Assembly: GCA_031359995.1 (NCBI GenBank)
Contig: JANMAT010000081.1
Location: forward strand, 1 to 64,000
Reading direction: 5' to 3'
Origin: JANMAT01 sp031359995
GTDB taxonomy: Bacteria; Actinomycetota; Acidimicrobiia; Acidimicrobiales; Ilumatobacteraceae
Length of the DNA stretch: 64,000 bases
How positions within the stretch are numbered: the first letter of the stretch is position 1; every line of letters starts with the position of its first letter. The translations under genes were made by a program, and so were the position numbers. The notes beneath the pieces are model-generated. The model did not search any database, was not told the origin of the DNA, and was given only the letters and a program-made list of their open reading frames with translations. Positions 8,876 to 16,418 of the stretch are shown piece by piece.

Positions 8876-9676
8876 TCAGGCCGGGCTGTACACGTTGGCC
8901 TGACCGGGTCGCACGAAGCCGACCAGGTGCAGGCCGGCGGTTCGGGCCGTCTCCACCGCCAGCGCGGTGGGGGCGCTCACCGCGATCAGGGTGCCGAAGC
9001 CGGCGGCCCACGCCTTCTGGACGAGCTCGAAGCTGGCCCGCCCCGACACGAACAGGCCGAGCCCCGTGGCCGGCAGGCGCCGATCGAGCAGCAGCCGGCC
9101 GACCACCTTGTCGACCGCGTTGTGGCGGCCCACGTCTTCGCGCACTGCGAGCACCTCGCCGGTGGCATCGAAGGCGGCGGCGGCGTGCACCGCGCCGGTG
9201 GTGCCGAACAGGTCCTGGTGGGGGCGCACCCGGTCGGGCATCGACGTGAGCACCTCGAGCGGGATCGGCTCGGAGGCGGGCAACGGGACCAGCCGGTCGG
9301 CCAACTCGCTCAGGCTCAGCGACCCGCACAGCCCGCACGACGACGTGGCGGTCGTGAGGCGGGCCGTCGGTTCGGGGGCCCGGCCGCCGGTGTCGACCGT
9401 GACGACGTTGAACGCCGTCTCCATGGCCGAGCCGGTGGCGCAGTAGCGCACGCCGGTGACCGGTGCGCCGGCCAGCAGACCGTCGCTGTGGCACCAGCCG
9501 ACGGCGAGCTCGTAGTCGTGTCCGGGCGTGCGCATGGTGGTGGTGACGATGTGGCCGTCGAGGCGGATCTCCATCGGCTCTTCCACCGCCAGCACGTCGG
9601 GCGTGCGCTGCAGCCCGTCCGGCGTGTCGCCGCGCTGCTTGCGCACCAGCACCGTCACCGTCCGCCCCCGAGCCAT
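8876..9676 (-). CDS. fdhD: Formate dehydrogenase accessory sulfurtransferase FdhD
   Basis: The 266-residue protein has the family signatures: SSCGLCGSLSL carrying the CxxC pair that relays sulfur from a cysteine desulfurase, and EDVGRHNAVDKVVG. FdhD transfers sulfur to the molybdenum cofactor of formate dehydrogenases and binds bis-MGD. No formate dehydrogenase is in the window; the compact [2Fe-2S]/molybdopterin fusion at 19.7 kb and a MoaD-like gene at 13.2 kb are the only other cofactor-linked genes. TAGCGT (complement of 9683-9688) lies 6 nt before the ATG, consistent with a leaderless transcript. Confidence 0.93.
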   Translation of the reverse strand: MARGRTVTVLVRKQRGDTPDGLQRTPDVLAVEEPMEIRLDGHIVTTTMRTPGHDYELAVGWCHSDGLLAGAPVTGVRYCATGSAMETAFNVVTVDTGGRAPEPTARLTTATSSCGLCGSLSLSELADRLVPLPASEPIPLEVLTSMPDRVRPHQDLFGTTGAVHAAAAFDATGEVLAVREDVGRHNAVDKVVGRLLLDRRLPATGLGLFVSGRASFELVQKAWAAGFGTLIAVSAPTALAVETARTAGLHLVGFVRPGQANVYSPA

Positions 9677-9756
9677 CCCCTCACGCTACCGGCGCCGCCC
9701 CACCCCCGGCCCGCCGCGCCGCGCCGAACCCGCCCCCTCGCCCTTCTTCGGTGAAC

Positions 9757-9798
9757 TTGTTGCGCGAGCCGGCACCAGCGCGGGTCTCGCGCAAACAA
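9757..9798. terminator. Imperfect stem-loop upstream of fdhD, downstream of the nitrobindin gene
   Basis: TTGTTGCGCGAG (9757-9768) pairs with CTCGCGCAAACAA (9786-9798) with one bulged A, around a GC-rich loop. It lies 58 nt beyond the stop of the mshA-ybjN-nitrobindin run, so it may end that transcript; it could also be an operator for fdhD. The rest of 9677-9855 shows nothing recognisable. Confidence 0.4.
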
Positions 9799-9855
9799 AG
9801 CGCAGGGGACCAGGACGCACCGGCGCAGGGCCTGGCCTGGCGCGGCGCGCCCTGG

Positions 9856-10332
9856 CTAGGCGGCGCGGTGGAGGATGGCGGCGAGGTGGTGGGTCAGCGG
9901 CAGGCCCATGGCCGCCATGGCCACGGTGTAGCGCAGCACGTCGCCCTCGAGGGTGAAGCGGCGCTCCACCTCGGTGATCGGCTTCGCCGTGGCCGTCCGG
10001 CCGATCAGGGTCGAGCGCAGCAGCAGCAGCCGGCCGTCCCACGTGCCCTCGGTGACCTCGACGATGCCGGTCGGGTGGGCCAGCACCAGCTCGGCGGTGT
10101 CCCACGACGGCAGCCGCAGGTAGCCCGCCTCGGCGTGCAACGGGAAGCCGTCGGGCTGGCGCCACGTCTTTTGGCCGTAGGCCAGGAACGGCTTGCCGAC
10201 GTGCCCGAAGGTGACCTCCTCGGTGTAGGAGAAGGGGTCGATGGTCGGGTAGTCACCCTGGCCCTCCCCGCGCCAGGTGCCGAGCAGCACCCGCAGCGGT
10301 GCGACGTCGTGGTGGAGCGCGATCTCGTTCAT
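9856..10332 (-). CDS. Nitrobindin-family heme-binding beta-barrel protein
   Basis: The 158-residue protein has the FABP-like nitrobindin signature LLGTWRGEGQGDYPTI near the N-terminus, a W-R-Q-P-D segment and a C-terminal THHLAAIL. The late His fits the proximal heme ligand of bacterial and THAP4-type nitrobindins. Family members bind ferric heme in a 10-stranded barrel and react with nitric oxide or peroxynitrite. The ATG at 10332 overlaps the stop of ybjN (ATGA), and this is the last gene of the mshA run. A redox or nitrosative-stress role alongside mycothiol is plausible but inferred. Confidence 0.85.
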   Translation of the reverse strand: MNEIALHHDVAPLRVLLGTWRGEGQGDYPTIDPFSYTEEVTFGHVGKPFLAYGQKTWRQPDGFPLHAEAGYLRLPSWDTAELVLAHPTGIVEVTEGTWDGRLLLLRSTLIGRTATAKPITEVERRFTLEGDVLRYTVAMAAMGLPLTHHLAAILHRAA

Positions 10333-10793
10333 GCGAACCTCGAAGCGAATCCGATGCACAGGGCCGAGTGGAAGTACCGCTCGACGTAGGCGTACAAACT
10401 GCCGACGATGCGGTCGAGCTCGTCCTCGGTGAGCGCGGCCAGCGGCAGCTCACCCCGCAGGAACACCGCGTCCTCGGCACCGATGGCGAAGTGGGCGCCC
10501 ACGAGGGCCTCGTTGCGCCGCAGCAGGAACTCGTACAGCTCGACCGCGTTCTCCTCGGGGGCGGGCATCACGTAGGTCTCGTACCGCAGGGTGCGCTGGC
10601 CGAGGGTGAGCCACACGGTGGTGAACTCCTTGTCCTCGCCGCGCATGCGCACGTACCACCGCCGCTCGGGCAGCTCGGGCCCGCCCCGGTCGACGGCGGC
10701 GACGGCCAGGTTGCCGTGCAGCTGGGCCTGCAACCACGCGTCGATGCGGTCCTCCAGGACCACCAGGCGGGCGTCGTCGTGGGCATCGGTCAT
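10329..10793 (-). CDS. YbjN-domain protein (type III secretion chaperone-like fold)
   Basis: The 154-residue protein matches the actinobacterial YbjN family: RRWYVRMRGEDKEFTTVWLTLGQRTLRYETYVMP, then EFLLRRNEALVGAHFAIG and a C-terminal ELDRIVGSLYAYVE. (The first of these segments is given only by its key blocks RRWYVRMRG, EFTTVW and RYETYV.) The molecular function is unsettled. A ybjN gene directly downstream of mshA is also seen in mycobacteria, which supports both calls. It starts 9 bp after mshA ends and overlaps the nitrobindin gene by 4 bp. Confidence 0.8.
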   Translation of the reverse strand: MTDAHDDARLVVLEDRIDAWLQAQLHGNLAVAAVDRGGPELPERRWYVRMRGEDKEFTTVWLTLGQRTLRYETYVMPAPEENAVELYEFLLRRNEALVGAHFAIGAEDAVFLRGELPLAALTEDELDRIVGSLYAYVERYFHSALCIGFASRFA

Positions 10794-10802
10794 GGCCGGC
10801 GC

Positions 10803-12023
10803 CTACGAGCAGGCCACGAGGTTGGCCACGGTCAGATCGCTGTACAGCCGCCGCAGGCGCGCCGCGGCGGTGGACCAGGTGTAGCGCTGGGCCCGCTCGA
10901 CCGCGCTCACCGACATCTCGAGCGCCATGCGGTCGTTGGCCAGCAGGGCATCGGTGTACGAGGCGAACACGTCGGGATCGCGGCCGGGCACCAGGAAGCC
11001 GGTGTGGCCGTGGTCGACCAGGGTGAGCAGGCCGCCCACGCCGGCGGCGACCACGGGCGTGCCGCACGCCGCCGCTTCCAGGGCCACCAGGCCAAAGCTC
11101 TCGGACCGGCTGGGCACGAGCACCACGTCGGCGGCCCGGTAGTAGGTGGACAGGATGTGGTGGGGCTGAGGGTCCACGAAGCGGACGCGGCCCTGGAGGC
11201 CGAGCTCGTCGATCAGGGCGTTGATGCGGGCCAGCTCGCGCTGGCCGTCCTGCCCACTGGCCCCGCCCACCACGACCAGCACGGCGTCCTGGCGCCGCAG
11301 CGACGCCAGCGCCCGCACGGCGACGTCGAGCCCCTTGAGCGGCTGGATGCGGCCCACGAACAGCAACACCGGCTCGGGGCCGAGCCCGATGGCGCGCCGG
11401 GCCCCGCCGCGGTCGCCCGGGGCGAAGAAGGCGTGCTCCACGCCCGGCGCCACGATCTCGACCCGGCCGGGCGGGTCGCCGTAGAGCCGGCGGAACTGCA
11501 GTTCCTCCTCGGTGCACGACACGCAGATGGCGTCGGTGCAGCCGATGATCTCGCTCTCGGCGTGGACCCGGCGATCGGGTTCCGGGTCGCCGCCCTCGGC
11601 CTTCACCCGGGCGAAGGTGTGGAACGTCATCACCAGCGGGCGGTCGATGGCGTGCTTGATGGCGTGGCCGGCCACGCCCGACAGCCAGTAGTTGCCGTGC
11701 ACCACGTCGACCCCGCCGGTGGCCTCGATGTGGCGCAGCACACCTTCGGTGAACGGCTTGACGACCTCGCCCAGCGCCTCCTTGGGCAGGTCGGCGGGGC
11801 CGGCATCGATGTGGACGACGGTGAGGCCGGGCTCGACCTTCACCTCGGGCGGCAGATCGTCGCGCCAGGTGCGGGTGTAGACGACGGTCTCCACACCGGC
11901 CTGGGCCAGCGCGGAGGACAGCTCGCGCACGTACACGTTCATCCCGCCCGAGTCGCCGCTGCCCGGCTGCAGCAGGGGCGAGGTGTGGAGGGAGATGGCC
12001 GCGACGCGCACGAGAACGTTCAA
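10803..12023 (-). CDS. mshA: D-inositol-3-phosphate glycosyltransferase MshA (mycothiol synthesis, step 1)
   Basis: The 406-residue GT4 (GT-B fold) protein has the MshA-specific N-terminus HTSPLLQPGSGDSGGMNVYV, with the GGMNVYV nucleotide-sugar loop, and C-terminal PSRSESFGLVALEAAACGTP carrying the E-x7-E motif. MshA transfers N-acetylglucosamine from UDP-GlcNAc to 1L-myo-inositol 3-phosphate, committing carbon to mycothiol, the actinobacterial low-molecular-weight thiol. The ATG overlaps the stop of the XRE regulator (ATGA), suggesting coupled expression. The first motif is exactly 20 residues and well conserved, so confidence is high, though related GT4 enzymes exist. Confidence 0.9.
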   Translation of the reverse strand: MNVLVRVAAISLHTSPLLQPGSGDSGGMNVYVRELSSALAQAGVETVVYTRTWRDDLPPEVKVEPGLTVVHIDAGPADLPKEALGEVVKPFTEGVLRHIEATGGVDVVHGNYWLSGVAGHAIKHAIDRPLVMTFHTFARVKAEGGDPEPDRRVHAESEIIGCTDAICVSCTEEELQFRRLYGDPPGRVEIVAPGVEHAFFAPGDRGGARRAIGLGPEPVLLFVGRIQPLKGLDVAVRALASLRRQDAVLVVVGGASGQDGQRELARINALIDELGLQGRVRFVDPQPHHILSTYYRAADVVLVPSRSESFGLVALEAAACGTPVVAAGVGGLLTLVDHGHTGFLVPGRDPDVFASYTDALLANDRMALEMSVSAVERAQRYTWSTAAARLRRLYSDLTVANLVACS

Positions 12024-12514
12024 CCCTTCGCTGTCCGGGGCGATTCCCCCGCGGCCTTGGTCGGACGCGATGTCACCTTCCGGGGGGACACCTTCGCCGC
12101 GCCCGGCGTGGCCGCCGGTGGATCGGACACCGTAGGCGCGGCGGCGGCCGACGCCACCACCGGCCCCACGTTCTGGGCCAGGAAGCTCTCGTAGACGGTG
12201 ATCAGGGTGTGGCGCTGGTCGGCGGTGAGGCGGTCGTCGCTGGCGATGGCCTCGATGACCGACGAGTGGGCCTCGTCGTCACGGTCGAGGATGCCGGCGT
12301 GGACGTAGAGCGTCTCCACCGAGATGCGCAGCGCCTTGGCGATCTGCTGCAGGATCTCGGCCGACGGCTTGCGCAGGCCCCGCTCGATCTGGCTGAGGTA
12401 GGGGTTGGACACCCCGGCGGTCTCGGCGAGGCGACGCACCGACATCTGAGTGGCGTCGCGCTGGGCCCGGATGAACTGCCCGAGCTCGGCCCACCGGCCC
12501 TCCACGTCGATCAC
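12020..12514 (-). CDS. XRE-family helix-turn-helix regulator
   Basis: The 164-residue protein has an N-terminal HTH: MSVRRLAETAGVSNPYLSQI then ERGLRKPSAEIL, typical of XRE repressors, followed by QQIAKALRISVETLYVHAG. A central acidic segment (DRDDEAHSSVIEAI) and an Ala/Pro-rich basic tail of about 45 residues complete it. Similar regulators occur in mycobacteria. I placed the start at GTG 12514 because TAGTTT (complement of 12522-12527) lies 7 nt upstream, fitting a leaderless mRNA; a TTG three codons earlier is the alternative. It overlaps mshA by 4 bp and may autoregulate this run, which is inference. Confidence 0.83.
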   Translation of the reverse strand: MIDVEGRWAELGQFIRAQRDATQMSVRRLAETAGVSNPYLSQIERGLRKPSAEILQQIAKALRISVETLYVHAGILDRDDEAHSSVIEAIASDDRLTADQRHTLITVYESFLAQNVGPVVASAAAAPTVSDPPAATPGAAKVSPRKVTSRPTKAAGESPRTAKG

Positions 12515-12570
12515 GCCGCCCAAACTACGCCCTGGGCGACCGGCGCCGCCCGGCCGGAGCCGGAGACGGG

Positions 12571-13104
12571 TCAGCTGAGCAGCTTGTCGACGGTGGCTTC
12601 ACCCTCGCGGTAGCGGCGACCGAGCTCGTCGGCCAGGGCGTCGAGACGGTCGAACAGCATGCGCCGGCGGCCCGACACCTGGACCTCGAGGGCCCGCAGG
12701 CGCTCGGCGATCTGGTCGAGCTCGTCGGCGGCGGTGTCGGGCAGCGCGGCCAGCACGGCGGGAGGGCAGGCGGCGTCCACGTCGGCGGTGACCTCGGCGG
12801 CGTCGGCCAGTTCGTGCTCGTAGGTGGTGTGGCCCCGGCGGGGGCCGGCGACCCCGGCGGAGAGGGTGCCGGGCAGGCTGGCCACGAGCGTCTCGAGGTC
12901 GGCCGGGGCCTGGCCGGCGGCGCGGCGGTCACGCTCGGCCTGGAGGATGTCGAGCCGACCCTGCACGAGGCGGCGCTGGTACGACACCGCGTCCTCCACC
13001 CGCTGGCAATCGGCGCGCAGGGCCCGCAGGTCGGGCAGGGAGTGGCTGGTGAGGTCACCCAGGTAGCCCGGTACCGCGATCCGGGCGTAGAGAGCATCGA
13101 TCAC
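12571..13104 (-). CDS. RsiG-like c-di-GMP-responsive anti-sigma factor
   Basis: This 177-residue, largely helical protein carries the RsiG c-di-GMP signature E(X)3S(X)2R(X)3Q(X)3D exactly: E37, S41, R44, Q48, D52 in RVEDAVSYQRRLVQGRLD. A second copy near the C-terminus keeps E140, S144, R147 and D155 but has Phe at 151 in place of Gln (LEVQVSGRRRMLFDRLD). In Streptomyces RsiG, two such motifs on an antiparallel coiled coil bind a c-di-GMP dimer, and the complex sequesters the sporulation sigma factor WhiG. No WhiG-type sigma factor is in the window. I chose GTG 13104 because TAGCGT (complement of 13112-13117) lies 7 nt upstream. The annotation is by motif; the target sigma factor is unknown. 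Confidence 0.8.
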   Translation of the reverse strand: MIDALYARIAVPGYLGDLTSHSLPDLRALRADCQRVEDAVSYQRRLVQGRLDILQAERDRRAAGQAPADLETLVASLPGTLSAGVAGPRRGHTTYEHELADAAEVTADVDAACPPAVLAALPDTAADELDQIAERLRALEVQVSGRRRMLFDRLDALADELGRRYREGEATVDKLLS

Positions 13105-13196
13105 GGTCGGCACGCTACCGTCGGTGACAACGAGAACGACGCCAGCGACCGGGCCAATGGTGACGTACCCCGTGCCGGGTGTGCCCGTGCGGTCGT

Positions 13197-13433
13197 TCAG
13201 CCGCCGGACACCGGCGGAAGCACGGCCACCTCGTCGCCGTCGGCGACCGCGGTCTCGAGTTCGGCGGGCTCACCGTTGACCCAGACGCGACACGAGGGCA
13301 GCAGCGCCACGAACCCGGCGCCGTAGCGCGCCTTGGCCGCGTCGAGCACCTCGGCCACCGAGGCACCCGGCACCTCGTCGTGGTTGGTACCGGCCGCCTC
13401 GCGGGCGGCGGCGAACAGTCGGAGCACAGCCAT
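13197..13433 (-). CDS. MoaD/ThiS-family small sulfur-carrier protein
   Basis: The 78-residue protein has the ubiquitin-like fold pattern: MAVLRLFAAAREAAGTN, then VWVNGEPAELET, DGDEVAVLPPVSGG, ending in the Gly-Gly that is adenylated and thiocarboxylated. The sequence fits MoaD (the small subunit of molybdopterin synthase) better than ThiS because of the L-F-A-x-x-R-E start and A-V-L-P-P-V-S-G-G end. The ATG at 13433 has TATCGT (complement of 13443-13448) 9 nt upstream. No moaE is adjacent. Confidence 0.85.
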   Translation of the reverse strand: MAVLRLFAAAREAAGTNHDEVPGASVAEVLDAAKARYGAGFVALLPSCRVWVNGEPAELETAVADGDEVAVLPPVSGG

Positions 13434-13442
13434 CAGCCCCGG

Positions 13443-13509
13443 ACGATACGGCACCCGGACCATCGATGGGTGAGGCCAACCGGCGAGGCCAACCGGCGAG
13501 CGCTACCGT
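13443..13509. promoter_or_regulatory. Divergent -10 elements for the MoaD-like and mutase genes
   Basis: TATCGT on the minus strand (13443-13448) is 9 nt before the MoaD ATG. TACCGT on the plus strand (13504-13509) is 11 nt before the mutase ATG. No clear -35 is visible for either. A 13-nt tandem duplication (13472-13497) lies between them. Confidence 0.45.
13472..13497. repeat. 13-nt tandem duplication in a divergent promoter region
   Basis: GAGGCCAACCGGC is present twice in direct, perfect tandem, between the MoaD-like gene and the phosphoglycerate-mutase-family gene. It may be replication slippage or a duplicated protein-binding site. Confidence 0.7.
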
Positions 13510-13520
13510 CGAGCGCTGAC

Positions 13521-14123
13521 ATGGCCACGACGACCCGGGTCCTCCTGCTGCGCCACGGCCAGAGCGAGTGGAACGCCGTCGGGCGATGGCAGGGGCACGC
13601 CGACCCGCCGCTGACCGCCCTCGGCCGGGCCCAGGCCCTGGCCGCGTCGCGCTCGCTGGGCACGCTCGACGCCGCCCTCGCCAGCGATCTGATCCGGGCC
13701 CGCGAGACGGCCGAGGTGGTCACCGGCCAGCTCGGCGTCGGCCCCGTCCTCATCGACGAGCGCCTCCGTGAGCGCGACGCCGGCGAGTGGACCGGCCTCA
13801 CCCGCGCCCAGATCGACGAGCAGTACCCCGGCTACCTGACCGATGGTCGCCGGCCCGCGGGCTGGGAGGACGCCGAGGTGCTGGCCGCCCGGGTGTTCGA
13901 GGCGCTGCGCACGGCCCACGCCACCTTCACCGGTGGCGACGTGCTGGCCGTGACCCATTCGGGGGTCATCCGCGCCGTCGAGCTCGCCCTCGGCCACGAC
14001 GGCGGGGTGCTGCCGAACCTGGGCGCCCGCTGGGTCTGGGTCGACGACAAAGGCATGGCCCTGGGCGACCGGCTCCAGCTCATCGACGCCAACTCGGTGG
14101 CGGCCAGCGTCAACGAGGCCTGA
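13521..14123 (+). CDS. Histidine phosphatase / phosphoglycerate mutase family protein
   Basis: The 200-residue protein has the RHG catalytic motif LLLRHGQSEWNAVGRWQGH (His acceptor about residue 11), ERDAGEWTGLT with the second-pocket acidic residues, and VTHSGVIRAVELALG with the second His. Family members are 2,3-bisphosphoglycerate-dependent mutases or broad phosphatases. The 200-residue length and lack of the glycolytic enzyme's insert favour a phosphatase (CobC/GpmB-like). The ATG at 13521 has no good ribosome-binding site; TACCGT is 11 nt upstream. Confidence 0.85.
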   Translation: MATTTRVLLLRHGQSEWNAVGRWQGHADPPLTALGRAQALAASRSLGTLDAALASDLIRARETAEVVTGQLGVGPVLIDERLRERDAGEWTGLTRAQIDEQYPGYLTDGRRPAGWEDAEVLAARVFEALRTAHATFTGGDVLAVTHSGVIRAVELALGHDGGVLPNLGARWVWVDDKGMALGDRLQLIDANSVAASVNEA

Positions 14124-14182
14124 GCGAAGCGGAGGCCTCGGCGACCGAGCGAGCGGTCCGCGAGCCGGGCGCCGATGGGGTC

Positions 14183-14199
14183 CGGGGGCGCCGCCCCCG
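14183..14199. terminator. Short GC hairpin
   Basis: CGGGGGC (14183-14189) and GCCCCCG (14193-14199) form a 7-bp stem with a 3-nt loop between the convergent mutase and signal-peptidase-like genes. No T-run follows. Confidence 0.4.
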
Positions 14200-14224
14200 A
14201 GCAGGTGAGGCCTGAACCGCCGGG

Positions 14225-14761
14225 CTACGACTGGCGGTAGAGCACCTCGTCGAGCTTGACGGCGCCGAAGTCGCGGCTGTCGACCGTGGCGCCGCGGTTG
14301 TCGCCCATCAGCCACACCTGGCCGTCGGGCACCGTGACCGGGCCGAAGTCGGGCGTGGGGATGCCCACGATGATGTAGGGCTCGTCGACCTGCTTGCTGT
14401 TCAGCACCAACTGCCCGGCCGAGGCCTTCACCGTGTCGCCGGCCAGCGCCACGACCCGGCGGATCACCTTGTTGTCCCGGTTCCGGGGGTCGCGCGCCAC
14501 CACGATGGCCCCGCGCTTGAGCAGCGACCGCGTCGTCGGATCGAGCTGGGTGACCCACACGTCGCCGCCCTTCTCGAGCGTCGGCAGCATGGTCTCGTCG
14601 GGCATCTCGAACCGGCGTTGGCCGAACAGCGGCGCCCACGGTCGGCCGTGGTTGGCGATGGTGAGCACGAGCACCGTGCTCACGATGGCGACGGTGAACA
14701 CACCCGCCACCCACCACGCGAAACCCCGACGTCGCCGCATCCGCGCGATGGAACCACACAT
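14225..14761 (-). CDS. Signal peptidase I-like (S26) membrane protein lacking the Ser/Lys dyad
   Basis: The 178-residue protein has an N-terminal basic segment and one membrane anchor (GFAWWVAGVFTVAIVSTVLV), then the S26 boxes: MPDETMLPTL where signal peptidases have S-M-x-P-T-L, DNKVIRRVVALAGDTV where they have I-K-R-V, and LMGDNRGATVDSRDFG (intact). The nucleophile Ser is Thr (residue 57) and the general-base Lys is Arg (about residue 101), both clear in the codons (ACC and CGC). It probably cannot act as a canonical signal peptidase. Candidate starts are ATG 14761 and ATG 14740, neither with a good ribosome-binding site. Confidence 0.75.
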   Translation of the reverse strand: MCGSIARMRRRRGFAWWVAGVFTVAIVSTVLVLTIANHGRPWAPLFGQRRFEMPDETMLPTLEKGGDVWVTQLDPTTRSLLKRGAIVVARDPRNRDNKVIRRVVALAGDTVKASAGQLVLNSKQVDEPYIIVGIPTPDFGPVTVPDGQVWLMGDNRGATVDSRDFGAVKLDEVLYRQS

Positions 14762-14857
14762 CGGTGCGCGCTTTCGGCTACTCGCGTAACGATTGCCGCA
14801 ATCGTGCGAACGTCGCGTCGACATCGGACGGCTCGCGACCTATGCCAAGCTCGCCCC

Positions 14858-15715
14858 ATGCACGTGGGGATCATGTTCGCCAACACCGGCTACTCCGCCA
14901 GCGCCGACGGCGCTGTCACCCTGGCCCAGTCGGCCGAGGCCGCCGGCTTCGAGTCGCTGTGGACCGTGGAGCACGTGGTCGTGCCGAGCGGGTACGAGTC
15001 GAAGTACCCGTACGACAAGACGGGGAAGATGGCCGGCGGCGCCGAGGAGTTCGACCTGCCCGACCCGCTCATCTGGATGGCCTTCGTGGCCGCCAACACC
15101 AGCCGCATCAAGCTCGGCACCGGCATCCTCATCGTGCCCCAACGCAACGCCGTCATCACCGCCAAGGAGGTCGCCTCACTCGACCACCTGTCGAACGGTC
15201 GGGTGATCCTGGGCGTGGGCGTCGGCTGGCTGGAGGAGGAGTTCGATGCGCTCGGCGTGCCGTTCAGGGAGCGCGGCGCGCGCCTCGACGAGTACATCGG
15301 CGTGATGCGCGCCCTTTGGACGCAGGACAAGGCGTCGGTGCACGGCCGCTTCGTGAACTTCGACGACTGCATCAGCCGACCCCGCCCCGTAAACGGCACG
15401 GTGCCGATCGTGGTCGGCGGCCACACCCCGGCCGCGGCCCGACGCGCCGGCCGCCTGGGCGACGGGTTCTTCCCCGGCAACGCCTCGGCCGCCGAGATCG
15501 GCGAGCTCATGGCAATCGTGCGGGCCACCGCCGAGGAGGCCGGTCGTGACCCGGCCGCCATCGAACTGTCGGCGATGGTCGGCGGGAAGGGCGATGCGCT
15601 GCTCAAGCGGGTCGAAGCACTGGCCGCCGTGGGCGTGTCCCGCATCCTGGTGCCCCCGGCGTCGCCCGACGCCCTGGCCGCCACCATCGACACCGTCACC
15701 TCGGCCTTCGGCTGA
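14858..15715 (+). CDS. LLM-class (luciferase-like) F420- or flavin-dependent oxidoreductase
   Basis: The 285-residue TIM-barrel protein has the typical N-terminus MHVGIMFANTGYSASADGAV, an AEAAGFESLWTVEHV helix-strand, LIVPQRNAVITAKEVASLDH and NGRVILGVGVGWLEEEFDALG, all standard for bacterial luciferase-like TIGR03619-type enzymes. Actinobacterial members usually use coenzyme F420. The substrate cannot be inferred. The ATG at 14858 is the first in the conserved region. It faces the signal-peptidase-like gene divergently. Confidence 0.87.
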   Translation: MHVGIMFANTGYSASADGAVTLAQSAEAAGFESLWTVEHVVVPSGYESKYPYDKTGKMAGGAEEFDLPDPLIWMAFVAANTSRIKLGTGILIVPQRNAVITAKEVASLDHLSNGRVILGVGVGWLEEEFDALGVPFRERGARLDEYIGVMRALWTQDKASVHGRFVNFDDCISRPRPVNGTVPIVVGGHTPAAARRAGRLGDGFFPGNASAAEIGELMAIVRATAEEAGRDPAAIELSAMVGGKGDALLKRVEALAAVGVSRILVPPASPDALAATIDTVTSAFG

Positions 15716-15743
15716 ACCGCCGCGGGTCAGGCAGACCGGGCGG

Positions 15744-16418
15744 TCAGCCCCGGCGGGTGTAGCGCAGGAACAGGAAGCCGTCGGCGTCGGCGAGCACGTG
15801 GGCCAGCGTCCAGGCGTGCAGGTCGGCAACCCCGGCGCCGTGGGCCATGCGCCCGGACCCGCCGGCCACGAAGCGGGGCGCCAGGCTCAGGCACACCTCG
15901 TCCACCAGGCCGGCGGCGAGCAGCTGGCCGTTCAGGCTGGGGCCGCCCTCGCACACCACGTGGTCCAGGTCGGGCAGGGCGGCCAGCGCGGCAGGGAGGT
16001 CGACCCGGTCGGTGCCGGCCCGGAGCACCCGAGCGCCTTGCGGTGCGGTCGACGACGCCGGCATCACCAGCGTGGTGGTCGACGCGGTGAGCAGCTCGGG
16101 CGAACCGATGTCGCCGCTGCCGGTGACCACCAGCAGACGCCGCGGTGCGGGCAACGGCAGGTAGCGCTCGGCCCGGGTGGTGCCGCCGGCCACCAGCACC
16201 CCGTCGCCCATGCCCCGCACGGCGCGGTACACCGCCTTGTCGCCCGGGCCACCGAGCGCGCCCGACCGCCCGTCGACCACGACGGCACCGTCGGCGCTGG
16301 TGATCATGAGCATCGAGACCCACGGCCGGTCGGTCGGCCGGGGGCGCACCACGTCCTGGTAGGCCGACACCACGTCGACGTTGTCGAGCACGGGCGCCGG
16401 CGCGAGCCGGCGCATCAT
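15744..16418 (-). CDS. RibD C-terminal-domain reductase (DHFR-like fold)
   Basis: The 224-residue protein has WVSMLMITSADGAVVVDGRS, GDKAVYRAVRGMGDGVLVAGGTTRAE and HVVCEGGPSLNGQLLAAGLVDEV, which are the RibD-C/pyrimidine reductase signatures. (The last two are given by their cores GVLVAGGTT and CEGGPSLNGQL.) The N-terminal deaminase domain of RibD is absent. It is an NADPH-dependent reductase; free-standing actinobacterial members are often of unknown substrate. Its ATG overlaps the mrp stop (ATGA), so it is translated with mrp. Confidence 0.82.
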   Translation of the reverse strand: MMRRLAPAPVLDNVDVVSAYQDVVRPRPTDRPWVSMLMITSADGAVVVDGRSGALGGPGDKAVYRAVRGMGDGVLVAGGTTRAERYLPLPAPRRLLVVTGSGDIGSPELLTASTTTLVMPASSTAPQGARVLRAGTDRVDLPAALAALPDLDHVVCEGGPSLNGQLLAAGLVDEVCLSLAPRFVAGGSGRMAHGAGVADLHAWTLAHVLADADGFLFLRYTRRG

